A program made the position numbers and the translations under genes. A stretch of DNA of 14,975 nucleotides from Betaproteobacteria bacterium (GTDB lineage Bacteria; Pseudomonadota; Gammaproteobacteria; Burkholderiales; Burkholderiaceae_E). The stretch is from positions 1-14,975 of the forward strand of contig RFVZ01000037.1 of NCBI GenBank assembly GCA_009922405.1, written 5' to 3'. Positions 6,823-13,167 of this stretch are shown here, in pieces (position 1 is the first letter of the stretch; every line of letters begins with the position of its first letter). Under the pieces are notes generated by a model that saw only the letters and a program-made list of their open reading frames with translations, was not told the origin of the DNA and searched no databases.

Positions 6823-7485
6823 ATGCTGATTTCGCAACAGACGCGTCGCGACTGGCTGGGCGTGACGTTGGCCGGAGCGGCCTTGGCCGGCTTCCCGAGT
6901 TTCCCGGTTCGCGCCCATACCCCGGTCGAGGGTGTCGAGTTCAAAACGCTCGCGCGGCCACAGCCGGTCGAAGCCCCAGTGGGCAAGGTTGAAGTGGTCG
7001 AATTTTTTGGTTACTGGTGCCCGCATTGCCATGCGCTTGAGCCTGAACTGATGGCGTGGCGGGCAAAACAGCCCGCAGACGTTTATTTTCGGAAGTTGCC
7101 GGTGGCTTTTCGTCCGAATCAGGCCCCTTTTCAGCATGCGTTCTTTGCCCTTGAAGCCCTCGGTAAGGCGGACGCGACCGCGCCCGCTATTTTTGCGGCG
7201 ATTCACGTCGAGCGAAAACCGATCGAGACGATCGAGGATCTCGCCGAGGTTGTTGCGAAAGCAGGGGTTGATCGGGCACGTTTTCTCGAACTAGCCGCTT
7301 CATTTGCCGTGCAGGCCAAGGCCCGGCGCGTGATGCAGGCGGCTGAGGCATTTGCGATCGATGGGGTTCCCTGCCTCGGCGTTGCGGGGAAATGGACGAC
7401 TTCGCCGACCTTGGCGGGCAGCCGCGAAAAGGCACTTCATGTGCTGGATGACTTAATTGCCCGCGAGCGCGCCGCCAGGCGTTAG
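6823..7485 (+). CDS. dsbA: Thiol:disulfide interchange protein DsbA
   Basis: This periplasmic thioredoxin-fold oxidase introduces disulfide bonds into exported proteins. The active site is CPHC (C66, C69) in VEFFGYWCPHCHALEPEL, and the cis-proline loop is GVPCL (P183). I place the start at ATG 6823, because AGAGG (6812-6816) is 6 nt upstream; the in-frame ATG at 6817 would have no spacing. The protein then has 220 residues. Residues 7-12, TRRDWL, followed by a hydrophobic stretch and a VRA|HT cleavage site (after A31), form a twin-arginine-like signal instead of a plain Sec signal. C184 next to the cis-proline is a third cysteine at a position usually Thr, Ala or similar. Linkage to argS and a SPOR gene matches other betaproteobacteria. 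A DsbC/DsbG role is unlikely, as there is no dimerisation domain. Confidence 0.93.
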   Translation: MLISQQTRRDWLGVTLAGAALAGFPSFPVRAHTPVEGVEFKTLARPQPVEAPVGKVEVVEFFGYWCPHCHALEPELMAWRAKQPADVYFRKLPVAFRPNQAPFQHAFFALEALGKADATAPAIFAAIHVERKPIETIEDLAEVVAKAGVDRARFLELAASFAVQAKARRVMQAAEAFAIDGVPCLGVAGKWTTSPTLAGSREKALHVLDDLIARERAARR

Positions 7486-8050
7486 GAACACCCGATCGCA
7501 TCCGAGCGTTTTTCTGCTGGGCTTTTTGCTTGGCGGGGTGTTATTGCTCGGTGGAGGGTGTGCGAGTCGCGGGCGCCTGGAGCCACGTGCGGATGGGCCG
7601 CCGGAGATCAGCCGGGCGGTACTCGACGCAGTCCCCGACGCCGTGCCGCGCAATGAGCCAGTGATCCCCGCAACGACCCGGCCCTACGAAGCCTTTGGTC
7701 GTCGATACGAGCCCATGACAAGTCGGGCGCCTTACCGCGCGGTGGGCGTTGCCAGTTGGTATGGGCGCCGGTATCACGGCCAAAAGACCGCGAGCGGTGA
7801 GCTTTATGACATGTATGCGATGACGGCGGCGCATCCGATTTTGCCGATTCCGAGCTACGCTCGTGTCACGGCGACGCGTTCGGGTCGCTCCGTCGTCGTT
7901 CGGATCAATGATCGGGGTCCGTTTGTGAATGACCGCCTGATCGACTTGAGTTATGTTGCGGCGCACCGGCTCGGCCTGATCGAGACCGGAACCGGCGAGG
8001 TTCAGGTCGAAGTGATTCTTCCGGGCGTCTTAGACCGCTGGTTTCGTTGA
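7457..8050 (+). CDS. rlpA: RlpA-family septal-ring lipoprotein without SPOR domain
   Basis: This is a double-psi beta-barrel lipoprotein related to RlpA, a lytic transglycosylase acting on denuded glycan strands at the septum. The barrel runs from GVASWYGRRYHG (about residue 97) to VQVEVILPG (190). It carries H126 (TAAH) and D152 (INDRGPF), 26 residues apart like the catalytic pair recalled for Pseudomonas RlpA. Residues 17-35 form a lipoprotein-like signal ending in LGGGC (C35), an imperfect lipobox. The protein stops about 8 residues after the barrel, so the SPOR domain seen in many RlpAs is absent. The start is uncertain: no ATG exists. The frame opens at TTG 7457, which overlaps dsbA by 29 nt with a weak GGATG upstream, and a later non-ATG start near the signal is possible. 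The gene converges on rsmI. Confidence 0.87.
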   Translation: MPASAPPGVRNTRSHPSVFLLGFLLGGVLLLGGGCASRGRLEPRADGPPEISRAVLDAVPDAVPRNEPVIPATTRPYEAFGRRYEPMTSRAPYRAVGVASWYGRRYHGQKTASGELYDMYAMTAAHPILPIPSYARVTATRSGRSVVVRINDRGPFVNDRLIDLSYVAAHRLGLIETGTGEVQVEVILPGVLDRWFR

Positions 8051-8064
8051 CTGGGTTTCGTTGA
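8038..8064 (+). repeat. Near-perfect 13/14-bp tandem doublet at the rlpA stop
   Basis: CTGGTTTCGTTGA (8038-8050) is followed directly by CTGGGTTTCGTTGA (8051-8064), and a decayed TTTGGTTTC follows. The first copy contains the rlpA stop TGA. The array fills most of the 25 bp between the convergent rlpA and rsmI genes. It does not form an obvious hairpin. Confidence 0.8.
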
Positions 8065-8075
8065 TTTGGTTTCCT

Positions 8076-8987
8076 CTAAACCTCGCCTTTAATTTCTAGG
8101 AGGCGCCGGTACAGGTTCTGACGGGACTGTCCGAGCGCCTGGGCAGCCACCCGGGCCGCGGTCGCAGCCGGCAACTCCGCGGCGAGTGCCTTCAATAACC
8201 GATCAGTGAGGACAACAAGAGCCGGATCTCGAGCCGCACCGCCTAGCTCAGGGTCGCTTGCGAGGTCTTTTATTCGGTCTGGAGCCGGCGCGATTGCCAG
8301 CGCAAATTCTCCGCGACGTCGGTCGGGGTGTCCATCCAGCCAGGTTGCGGCCTGGCCCAGCGGGATTCGGGCGACTTCCTCGAACCGTTTGGTGAGTTCG
8401 CGTCCGATCACGACTAGGCGGTCAGCCCCAAACGCATCTGCCAGGGCGTCAATGGTTGCGTCAATCCGGTGCGGTGCCTCAAACAGGACGAGTACCGCAG
8501 GATCCTGGCTGAATTCGGCAAGCCGCCGCCGCCTTGCCCCGGCCGAGGCCGGTAGAAAGCCAATGAATCGAAATCCGTCACCCTCGAGCCCGGCCGCCGA
8601 TAGGAGGGCGACGACGGCGCTGGCGCCTGGAATTGGCACGACCGGAAATCCGGCCTCATGCGCCGCCGCGACGATTCGGCTGCCAGGATCGCTAATCGCA
8701 GGCGTGCCCGCATCGGTCACCAACGCGACGCTCATCCCCTGCTGTAGGCGCCCGAGCACCTGCTGCGCAGCCTGTACTTCGTTGTGTGCATGGGCCGGGA
8801 AGATGTCCGGGCGGATTCCGAGGTGGGCCAGTAAGGTTCGACTGACGCGGGTGTCTTCCGCGGCGACGCTCGCCACCGTTCGGAGTACCTGGGCTGCGCG
8901 CGTCGAGATATCGTCGAGATTGCCAATCGGCGTCGCGACAACAAAGAGTGTGGCGGGCGGGCGCTGCGGGCTTAGCGGGGCGGTCAT
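8076..8987 (-). CDS. rsmI: 16S rRNA (cytidine-1402 2'-O)-methyltransferase RsmI
   Basis: This SAM-dependent tetrapyrrole-methylase-fold enzyme 2'-O-methylates C1402 in the 16S decoding centre. From ATG 8985-8987 it has 303 residues, a usual length. Signatures are LFVVATPIGNLDDIS (about 14-28), AAEDTRVSRTLLAHLGI, VTDAGTPAISDPG (90-102) and VVPIPGASAVVALLSAAGL, with a helical C-terminus ending in LYRRLLEIKGEV. A TTG seven codons upstream (9006-9008) also keeps the frame open, but similarity starts after the ATG. The gene diverges from yraN across 77 bp. The layout matches the E. coli yraL locus, where it is followed by lpoA; lpoA is absent here. Confidence 0.96.
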   Translation of the reverse strand: MTAPLSPQRPPATLFVVATPIGNLDDISTRAAQVLRTVASVAAEDTRVSRTLLAHLGIRPDIFPAHAHNEVQAAQQVLGRLQQGMSVALVTDAGTPAISDPGSRIVAAAHEAGFPVVPIPGASAVVALLSAAGLEGDGFRFIGFLPASAGARRRRLAEFSQDPAVLVLFEAPHRIDATIDALADAFGADRLVVIGRELTKRFEEVARIPLGQAATWLDGHPDRRRGEFALAIAPAPDRIKDLASDPELGGAARDPALVVLTDRLLKALAAELPAATAARVAAQALGQSRQNLYRRLLEIKGEV

Positions 8988-9064
8988 CGGTGCGTGTGTA
9001 GCAATCAACTGAGGCGATCAATCATGACGATCAAGTGTAATCCCCAGGGCGCCTAGCTCACGTC
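8988..9064. other. Divergent intergenic region, rsmI / yraN
   Basis: This 77-bp stretch must hold promoters for both directions unless yraN is read from elsewhere. I see only partial -10 matches: TGTAAT at 9036-9041 on the plus strand and TACACT at 9039-9034 on the minus strand, neither with a good -35. GATCA occurs at 9016 and 9029. There is no Shine-Dalgarno within normal range of the yraN ATG. Confidence 0.4.
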
Positions 9065-9421
9065 ATGCCATCGCCCACCCAACGGCAGGGAGCCGATTCT
9101 GAGCGTCAGGCGCAGACGCTACTGTGCGGTCGCGGGCTGCAACTGGTCGCACGCAATGTCCGCTGGCGCGGCGGTGAAATTGATCTGATCCTGCGCGACG
9201 GCGAACGCCTAGTCTTCGTGGAAGTCCGCCAGCGCAGCCGGGCCGACTGGGGCGGTGCTGCAGCCAGTATCGGGAGCGCCAAACAGCGCCGGGTGATTTT
9301 GACGGCGCAATGGTGGTTGAGTCGCCATTTTCGAAACCAAGACTGGCCCGAGTGTCGATTCGACGTCGTCGCAATCGATGGGGCGCGACTGCAGTGGTTA
9401 CAAGACGCCTTTTCGGGCTGA
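9065..9421 (+). CDS. yraN: YraN / UPF0102 family nuclease-fold protein
   Basis: This small (118-residue) protein has the PD-(D/E)XK nuclease-like fold of UPF0102. Visible family motifs are GADSERQAQTLLCGRGLQLVARN near the N-terminus, GGEIDLI (residues 36-42, with E38 and D40) and VFVEVRQR (50-57, with E53). The lysine of the nuclease motif is Arg (R55), which is common in this family. GGAAASIGSAKQRR (63-76) is the conserved segment after it. Its cellular role is not established; the family often sits between rsmI and a SIS-domain gene, as here. The ATG has no convincing Shine-Dalgarno. gmhA begins 55 bp downstream with its own -10-like element. Confidence 0.92.
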   Translation: MPSPTQRQGADSERQAQTLLCGRGLQLVARNVRWRGGEIDLILRDGERLVFVEVRQRSRADWGGAAASIGSAKQRRVILTAQWWLSRHFRNQDWPECRFDVVAIDGARLQWLQDAFSG

Positions 9422-9462
9422 GATCCAGGGCGGTTTGGTCCGCTCGGCACCCAGCGGGTGTC

Positions 9463-9468
9463 TATAAT
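9463..9468 (+). promoter_or_regulatory. Consensus -10 hexamer next to the gmhA start
   Basis: TATAAT, a perfect -10, ends 8 nt before the gmhA ATG. Initiation 7 nt after it would leave a leader of about 2 nt. A TG lies 2 bp upstream, one base off the extended -10 position. The best -35-like sequence, TTGGTC (9435-9440), is 22 bp away, which is too far for a standard promoter. Confidence 0.45.
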
Positions 9469-9476
9469 CGAAACCT

Positions 9477-10070
9477 ATGAACTTAGGCGATCGGACCCGT
9501 GAACAATTCGACGAAAATATTCGTCTTCACCAGCTTTCGGCCGAGACGCTTGCCGAACCGATTGCAAGGGCCATTGAGCGCTTAGCTAGCACCCTGTCCG
9601 AGGGGCACCGCCTGCTCATCTGTGGCAATGGCGGGTCCGCGGCGGATGCCCAGCACCTCGCCGCCGAGCTCATTGGGCGCTTCGAGCGCGAGCGCCCGGC
9701 GCTGCCGGCGATCGCGTTGACAACCGATACTTCGATCCTGACGGCGGTGGGCAATGACTATCAGTTTGATGAGATTTTTGCCCGCCAGGTGAGCGGCCTC
9801 GGGGGACCAGGGGACCTCTTGCTGGCGATCTCGACTTCGGGCAATTCAGCCAATGTTGTCCGCGCGATTGAAGTCGCCCATGAGCGCGAGCTGGATGTCA
9901 TCGCTCTGACCGGTCAGGGCGGGGGCCGAATTGCGACCCAACTGCGCGAGTCGGATCTCTTGTTGGCGGTCCCGCACGCGCGCACAGCCCGGGTTCAGGA
10001 AATCCATTTGCTTATTCTGCATTGCCTCTGTGATGGCGTGGATGCCCTGCTCTTGGGCGATGTGCTTTGA
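9477..10070 (+). CDS. gmhA: SIS-domain phosphosugar isomerase: GmhA (phosphoheptose isomerase) or DiaA
   Basis: This single SIS-domain protein (197 residues) belongs to the GmhA/DiaA family. GmhA converts sedoheptulose 7-phosphate to D-glycero-D-manno-heptose 7-phosphate for LPS core synthesis; DiaA binds DnaA and times initiation. The phosphosugar-binding motifs are ICGNGGSAADAQH (48-60) and LAISTSGNSANVV (116-128). By recalled comparison with E. coli, E64 in HLAAEL and H182 in EIHLLILH match the GmhA catalytic pair, which DiaA lacks. Yet the position between yraN and dolP is that of diaA. In Neisseria the gene at this place is gmhA, so I favour GmhA. No Shine-Dalgarno precedes ATG 9477; a perfect TATAAT lies 8 nt upstream. 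Confidence 0.85.
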   Translation: MNLGDRTREQFDENIRLHQLSAETLAEPIARAIERLASTLSEGHRLLICGNGGSAADAQHLAAELIGRFERERPALPAIALTTDTSILTAVGNDYQFDEIFARQVSGLGGPGDLLLAISTSGNSANVVRAIEVAHERELDVIALTGQGGGRIATQLRESDLLLAVPHARTARVQEIHLLILHCLCDGVDALLLGDVL

Positions 10071-10104
10071 AATTTGAATCTTGCATACAGAAGGAAAACC
10101 GTTC

Positions 10105-10800
10105 ATGAATGCTGCTCACTCTTCGACTCCGGACGCTCGGTCCACTAGCGTGCCCCGATCATCGCGCCTTTCAGCAGCGATGTTGGTGGGCGCTCTGACG
10201 CTGGTAACGGTGAGCCAGTGGGGTTGCGTGGCCGCTGCGATTACTGGGGCCGCCGTTGGCGCGATCTCGGCGCACGACCGTCGCACGCTCGGGGCCCAGA
10301 CCGATGACGGCGCGATCGAAGTCAAGTCACCGCAGCGCTTGTTGCAGGCGATTCGTAATTCCACGGCGGTCAATGTGGTGAGCTTTAATCGCCGGGTCTT
10401 GCTGACCGGGCAGGTGCTGGACGAGGCCGAGAAGAAAGCCGCTGGCGACGCGATTACCCGATTGGATAATGTTCAGGCGGTCTACAACGAACTCACGGTT
10501 GGGTCCGGCGTTAGTTTGTTGCGCCAGGCCAATGATGGTTATGTGTCGACCAAGGTCAAAGGGTCGCTGATTGAGATCGGTGGCGTGGCCGCGAATCATG
10601 TCAAAGTCGCGACCGAAGACGGCGTGGTTTACCTGATGGGTCTTGTCACGCGCGCCGAAGCCGACCGGGCCGCCGCCGTTGCTGCAAGGGTCTCGGGGGT
10701 ACGCAAAGTGGTGACCCTGTGGGAGCTGATCTCGGAGCGTGATGCCTTCCGGCCCGAGCCCTCGCCTGCGCCCTGGTCGACACCGGCCGCGGGGAAGTAA
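10105..10800 (+). CDS. dolP: Two-BON-domain outer-membrane lipoprotein (DolP/YraP-like)
   Basis: This is a lipoprotein of the DolP family, which binds anionic phospholipid in the outer membrane and supports envelope integrity at the septum. From ATG 10105 (Shine-Dalgarno AAGGA, 9 nt upstream) it has 231 residues; an in-frame TTG at 10081 is less likely. The signal ends at WGC (C41) followed by VAAAITGAAVGAI, nearly the same wording as recalled for E. coli DolP after its lipid cysteine. The bases before the Cys (SQW) make an atypical lipobox. The first BON domain is about residues 68-135 (VNVVSFNRRVLLTGQV, AVYNELTVG). The second is about 145-213 (STKVKGSLI, VYLMGLVTRAEADRAAAVAARVSGVRKVVTLWE). 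A Pro/Ser-rich tail of about 14 residues follows. It lies 34 bp after gmhA and is probably cotranscribed. Confidence 0.92.
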   Translation: MNAAHSSTPDARSTSVPRSSRLSAAMLVGALTLVTVSQWGCVAAAITGAAVGAISAHDRRTLGAQTDDGAIEVKSPQRLLQAIRNSTAVNVVSFNRRVLLTGQVLDEAEKKAAGDAITRLDNVQAVYNELTVGSGVSLLRQANDGYVSTKVKGSLIEIGGVAANHVKVATEDGVVYLMGLVTRAEADRAAAVAARVSGVRKVVTLWELISERDAFRPEPSPAPWSTPAAGK

Positions 10801-10849
10801 ACCTCCTGTAGCAACTCGCCCTCTACCAGGCGTCCGCTTGGTCAGGCAG

Positions 10850-11395
10850 ATGGGGATTCTGGCGCGCTGGGCGCCCCGGCCGCATCGGACGCGTGGGGTC
10901 GTTCTGAGTCTGGCGCTCCTGGCCAGCTTGAGTTTTCTGGGCTGGCGCCTCTGGCTCACACCGGAGCGAGCGCCAGCGGTCACCTACGGGCTGATCGACG
11001 GACAACGCCTGAGCCAGGAGAGCTTGCGAGGCAAGGTCGTGCTGGTGAACTTTTGGGCCACTAGCTGCGTGATCTGCGTTCGTGAGATGCCAGGCCTGGT
11101 CCGACTCCATCAACAATTTTCTCATCGTGGCTTCGAAACCGTCGCAGTGGCGATGGCCTATGACCGGCCCGATTTTGTGTTGCATTTTGCCCGCACTCAG
11201 GCCTTGCCCTTCCCGGTCGCGCTGGATTTGCAGGGTGCCCTCGCCCAGGCTTACGCGCCGGTTGTCGTCACGCCGACCACGATTCTGATTGGTCCTGAGG
11301 GTGATGTGATTCGGCGTTGGGTGGGTGAGCCAGCGAGTTGGCCCGCCCTCGAGTCCCTGATCGAATCAAATCTAACGGCGCCTGGCCGCACTTAA
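10850..11395 (+). CDS. TlpA/ResA-like membrane-anchored thioredoxin-fold protein
   Basis: This is a thiol-disulfide oxidoreductase of the TlpA/AhpC-TSA type, anchored in the inner membrane and facing the periplasm. From ATG 10850 it has 181 residues: a basic head, one transmembrane helix (about 16-36) and the thioredoxin domain. The domain contains GKVVLVNFWATSCVICVREMP with the redox pair C73/C76 (CVIC), then VTPTTILIGPEGDVIRRWVG with the cis-proline. Such proteins usually reduce apocytochrome c or assist cytochrome oxidase assembly; the client cannot be read here. The start is uncertain. ATG 10850 has only AGG 3 nt upstream; TTG 10838 has AGG 7 nt upstream, and the frame runs back to 10739 inside dolP. 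Convergent with lipA across a 13-bp repeat array. Confidence 0.85.
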   Translation: MGILARWAPRPHRTRGVVLSLALLASLSFLGWRLWLTPERAPAVTYGLIDGQRLSQESLRGKVVLVNFWATSCVICVREMPGLVRLHQQFSHRGFETVAVAMAYDRPDFVLHFARTQALPFPVALDLQGALAQAYAPVVVTPTTILIGPEGDVIRRWVGEPASWPALESLIESNLTAPGRT

Positions 11396-11434
11396 GCGCC
11401 AGAGCGAAGCGCCAGAACGAAGCGCCAGAGTTAA
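11396..11434. repeat. 13-bp tandem repeat, three units
   Basis: GCGCCAGAGCGAA (11396-11408), GCGCCAGAACGAA (11409-11421) and GCGCCAGAGTTAA (11422-11434) stand head to tail. They begin immediately after the TlpA-like stop codon and fill most of the 48 bp before the convergent lipA stop. GGCGC at 11377-11381 could pair with the GCGCC of any unit, but the stem is only 5 bp and there is no T-run. Confidence 0.92.
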
Positions 11435-11443
11435 TTCCGCGGT

Positions 11444-12412
11444 CTAGGTCACCCCAGCCGCGTGGGCTTGCTGATCGGCGTGATAGCTTGAACGCACCAA
11501 GGCACCCACGGCCGCATGCTGAAAGCCCAGGTCCTTGGCTTCCCGCTCAAACCGCTCGAACGTCTCGGGATGGACATAACGGCGCACGGGCAGATGATGG
11601 CCGGTTGGCGCGAGATATTGACCAATCGTGAGCATGTCGATGGAATGCGCGCGCATGTCGCGCATGACCGCCAGAATTTCGTCGTCGGTCTCGCCTAGAC
11701 CCACCATCAAACCGCTCTTGGTTGGCACGCTGGGATGGCGCTCTTTGAAGGTCTGCAGCAGGGCGAGTGAGTGGTCATAGTCGGAACCCGGTCGCGCCTC
11801 GCGATAGAGTCTGGGCACGGTTTCGAGATTGTGATTCATGACGTCAGGGGGGGCCGCGTCGAGGATTGAGAGCGCGCGCTCCATTCGGCCCCGAAAATCG
11901 GGAACCAACACTTCGATTCGGGTCTGAGGGCTGGCCGCTCGAACCGCCCTGATGCAATCAACAAAGTGTTGGGCGCCGCCATCGCGCAGGTCGTCACGGT
12001 CGACGGAGGTGATCACCACATAAGAGAGGCGAAGCGCCGCGATGGTGCGAGCGAGGTTCGCAGGCTCTTGCAAATCCAGTGGGTCGGGGCGACCGTGGCC
12101 AACATCGCAGAACGGGCATCGCCGGGTGCATTTGTCGCCCATGATCATGAACGTCGCGGTGCCCTTTCCAAAGCACTCACTGATGTTGGGGCAACTCGCT
12201 TCCTCACAGACCGTGTGGAGCCGGTTTTCGCGCAGGATCGACTTGATTTCCTGGAACCGCGATGAAGCGGGCGCCAGCTTGACGCGGATCCAGTCGGGTT
12301 TTTTCAGCGCCGGTACGGCTTCGACTTTGATCGGAATCCGTGCGGTCTTTGCCGCGCCTTTTTGTTTGAGCGTGGGATCGATGACGATTTTGGCGGGCGC
12401 AGGTTCAGTCAT
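11444..12412 (-). CDS. lipA: Lipoyl synthase (radical SAM)
   Basis: Lipoyl synthase inserts two sulfurs into protein-bound octanoyl groups, completing lipoate on dehydrogenase E2 subunits and GcvH. It has 322 residues. Both iron-sulfur clusters are visible: the auxiliary cluster motif CX4CX5C (C69, C74, C80 in TVCEEASCPNISEC) and the radical-SAM motif CX3CX2C (C95, C99, C102 in CTRRCPFCD). The C-terminal RSSYHAD carries the conserved serine ligand of the auxiliary cluster. Its ATG overlaps the lipB stop by 8 bp (ATGACTGA), so the two are translationally coupled, with the octanoyltransferase made first. The residues before about 40 are a variable N-terminal tail. Confidence 0.98.
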   Translation of the reverse strand: MTEPAPAKIVIDPTLKQKGAAKTARIPIKVEAVPALKKPDWIRVKLAPASSRFQEIKSILRENRLHTVCEEASCPNISECFGKGTATFMIMGDKCTRRCPFCDVGHGRPDPLDLQEPANLARTIAALRLSYVVITSVDRDDLRDGGAQHFVDCIRAVRAASPQTRIEVLVPDFRGRMERALSILDAAPPDVMNHNLETVPRLYREARPGSDYDHSLALLQTFKERHPSVPTKSGLMVGLGETDDEILAVMRDMRAHSIDMLTIGQYLAPTGHHLPVRRYVHPETFERFEREAKDLGFQHAAVGALVRSSYHADQQAHAAGVT

Positions 12413-13160
12413 CAGAATTGGGGTTTGAAGCTTTCATGTCGCAATCCAGGAAGGCCGGTTCACATTCGAGCGAGGATGCCACCATTTGAACAAAAGACCG
12501 AGCGAGCGCGGTTACGTTCAGATCGTCATGTCGGCCTGGGTGCGGGTTGACGTCCGCCTCCGCATGGGTCGGGGTGGCCTGTAAAGCGCTTGCCAGATCG
12601 GTCACCCGCAAGTCAGCAAATCCGCAGGGATGAATGCGCTCGAAGGGGCTGAGATCCATGACGAGGTTGAGCGCGATGCCGTGAAAGCTGCAACCTCGTG
12701 TGATTTTGAGTCCAAGGGCGGCGATTTTGGCCAATGCCAGACCGTTTGGATAGGCTGCGCTCAGATACACCCCAGGCATCCCGGTTCGGCGCTGCGCGTT
12801 AACCCCATGGTGGGCAAGCCAATCGATCGTGGCCTGTTCAAGACATTGAACCAGCGCGCGCACCGACATTTGACGACGGGCCAGGTTCAACAGAACGTAC
12901 ACCACGGCCTGGCCCGGTCCGTGATAGGTAACCTGCCCACCGCGTTCAACCCGAACAAGCTCCGTGGGCTCGAGACCCAGCAGGTGCTCGGTGCGCCCAG
13001 CAAGCCCGAGCGTGAATACCGGGTCATGTTCAACCAGCCATAACTGGTCCTCGGTGTCAGGTTCGCGCGCCGTGGTCCAGGCGCGCATGGCTTCCCAGGT
13101 TTCCAGGTAGGGCCGGCGGCCCAGTTCCTGGATCGTGAGCGCCTTGTGCGTGCGCATCAT
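12405..13160 (-). CDS. lipB: Octanoyl-[ACP]:protein N-octanoyltransferase
   Basis: LipB moves octanoate from acyl-carrier protein onto lipoyl domains, the step before LipA. Key motifs are RGGQVTYHGPGQ (73-84), the lysine of LALAKIAALGLKITRG (K145), and the acyl-thioester cysteine in IHPCGFADLRVTDL (C179). K145 and C179 are 34 residues apart, as in E. coli. The protein is 251 residues, somewhat long because of a Cys-containing tail after about residue 225. The start is ATGATG at 13160-13155, 7 bp after the ybeD-like stop, with no clear Shine-Dalgarno, so coupling to the upstream gene is likely. The stop overlaps lipA. Confidence 0.97.
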   Translation of the reverse strand: MMRTHKALTIQELGRRPYLETWEAMRAWTTAREPDTEDQLWLVEHDPVFTLGLAGRTEHLLGLEPTELVRVERGGQVTYHGPGQAVVYVLLNLARRQMSVRALVQCLEQATIDWLAHHGVNAQRRTGMPGVYLSAAYPNGLALAKIAALGLKITRGCSFHGIALNLVMDLSPFERIHPCGFADLRVTDLASALQATPTHAEADVNPHPGRHDDLNVTALARSFVQMVASSLECEPAFLDCDMKASNPNSDD

Positions 13161-13167
13161 GGGCGGG

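Noticed and set aside
6334..7206. A 290-codon minus-strand frame across the SPOR gene and dsbA.
   Set aside because: It spans a gene boundary antisense to two recognised genes and is basic and low in hydrophobic residues, as expected of a shadow.
8206..9012. A 268-codon plus-strand frame opposite rsmI.
   Set aside because: RsmI motifs are clear on the other strand; this frame is Ser/Arg/Ala-rich with no motif.
11377..11434. Possible rho-independent terminator formed by GGCGC and the GCGCC of the repeat units.
   Set aside because: The stem is 5 bp with a long loop and no following T-run.
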